The position numbers were made by a program, and so were the translations under genes. A stretch of DNA of 64,000 bases, from positions 58,101,741 to 58,165,740 of the forward strand of contig CM041465.1 of the NCBI GenBank assembly GCA_023213395.1, written 5' to 3'. Under the pieces are notes generated by a model. The model was not told the origin of the DNA. It did no database searches and saw nothing but the letters and a program-made list of their open reading frames with translations. The stretch is from Cycas panzhihuaensis. Lineage: Eukaryota; Cycadophyta. The stretch's first letter is position 1. Each line of letters opens with the position of its first letter. This document shows, piece after piece, positions 63,829-64,000 of the stretch.

Positions 63829-64000
63829 ATTCTTAGATTATATTGACGTCGTCATCGACCTCCTAAGTTCAATTTGGTGACAAGTGTTTCTTCTATCTCG
63901 GCATCTTCTTCATACCTTTGGTTCCTTTATTCTTGGCTAAGCATGTGACCTGTAAGAACATCAAAGGTCATGGTAGTTGTTTGTCCTCCACCTATTAACA
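63829..64000 (-). pseudogene. gag: CO11 gag, incomplete at window end
   Basis: Frames on the minus strand show T-F-D-V-L-T-G-H-M-L-S-Q-E, then R-Y-E-E-D-A-E-I-E-E-T-L-V-T-K-L-N-L-G-G, matching the end of the CO5 gag capsid region (26700-26760 and 45488-45525). The rest is off-window. Confidence 0.75.

Larger units (their letters stand above)
60176..64000 (-). mobile_element. CO11: minus-strand copia, 5' end off-window
   Basis: 3' LTR 60176-60362, then RNase H, RT, integrase, protease and gag C-terminus to the window edge. Same family as CO4. The better-preserved of the two: protease, RT and visible integrase Asp residues are intact, and the gag-protease frame is open for 305 codons. Confidence 0.9.

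Noticed and set aside
1-64000. Search for a host gene
   Set aside because: Every frame with recognisable motifs belongs to an LTR element; unassigned stretches show no exon-like conserved protein.

Overview
This 64-kb window is plant nuclear DNA made almost entirely of LTR retrotransposons; I found no host gene, rRNA, functional tRNA or CRISPR array. The evidence is the density of Ty1/copia and Ty3/gypsy (Tat/Athila-like) polyprotein remnants, LTRs opening TG and closing CA, tRNA-primed PBS sites and 5-bp target-site duplications (TSDs). The decayed, deeply nested elements would fit a large, slowly turning-over seed-plant genome such as a gymnosperm, but that is inference. Nearly every coding region has stops and frameshifts, so most coding entries are pseudogenes.

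Names used below, left to right: TRX = gag-only element on the minus strand (1-10720, continuing left of the window); GY1 = gypsy inserted in TRX (569-7264, TSD catcc); GYr = gypsy integrase remnant (about 10721-12183); CO1 = truncated minus-strand copia (about 12184-19250); CON2 = non-autonomous copia-like element inside CO1 (13525-17421); LT3 = minus-strand LTR (21784-22282); CO4 = minus-strand copia (23461-25276 plus 58603-60175); CO5 = plus-strand copia inside CO4 (25277-58602, TSD gttct); GY6 = plus-strand Tat-like gypsy inside CO5 (26785-45482, TSD gttgg); GY7 = minus-strand gypsy inside the 3' LTR of GY6 (36794-44963, TSD gttga); CO8 = plus-strand copia inside CO5 (46913-52489); LT9 = lone minus-strand LTR with its polypurine tract inside CO5 reverse transcriptase (53688-57519); TRG10 = gag-only element inside LT9 (53994-57001, TSD ataag); CO11 = minus-strand copia next to or inside CO4 (60176 to beyond 64000).

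The centre is a nest four deep: GY7 in GY6 in CO5 in CO4, with CO8 and LT9/TRG10 as further insertions in CO5. Removing each insertion with one TSD copy brings the interrupted gag, integrase or RT pieces back next to each other, which is the main support for the element boundaries. By eye, LTR pairs differ at about 8 of 174 positions in CO8, 8 of 221 in TRG10 and about 12 of 214 (plus indels) in CO5. This agrees with CO5 being older than its guests.

The least ordinary content is: GY6, with a second capsid-like domain between protease and RT, four CCHC knuckles and an extra ORF after integrase; GY7, which lost RT and RNase H but kept gag, integrase and a comparable extra ORF, and has repeat-built gag N-termini; the gag-only families TRX and TRG10; a leader shared by CON2 and TRG10; and two insertions of LTR-edge fragments flanked by unusually long (19 and 49 bp) duplications. 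Stretches 19251-21783 and 22283-23460 hold nothing I can identify as coding.
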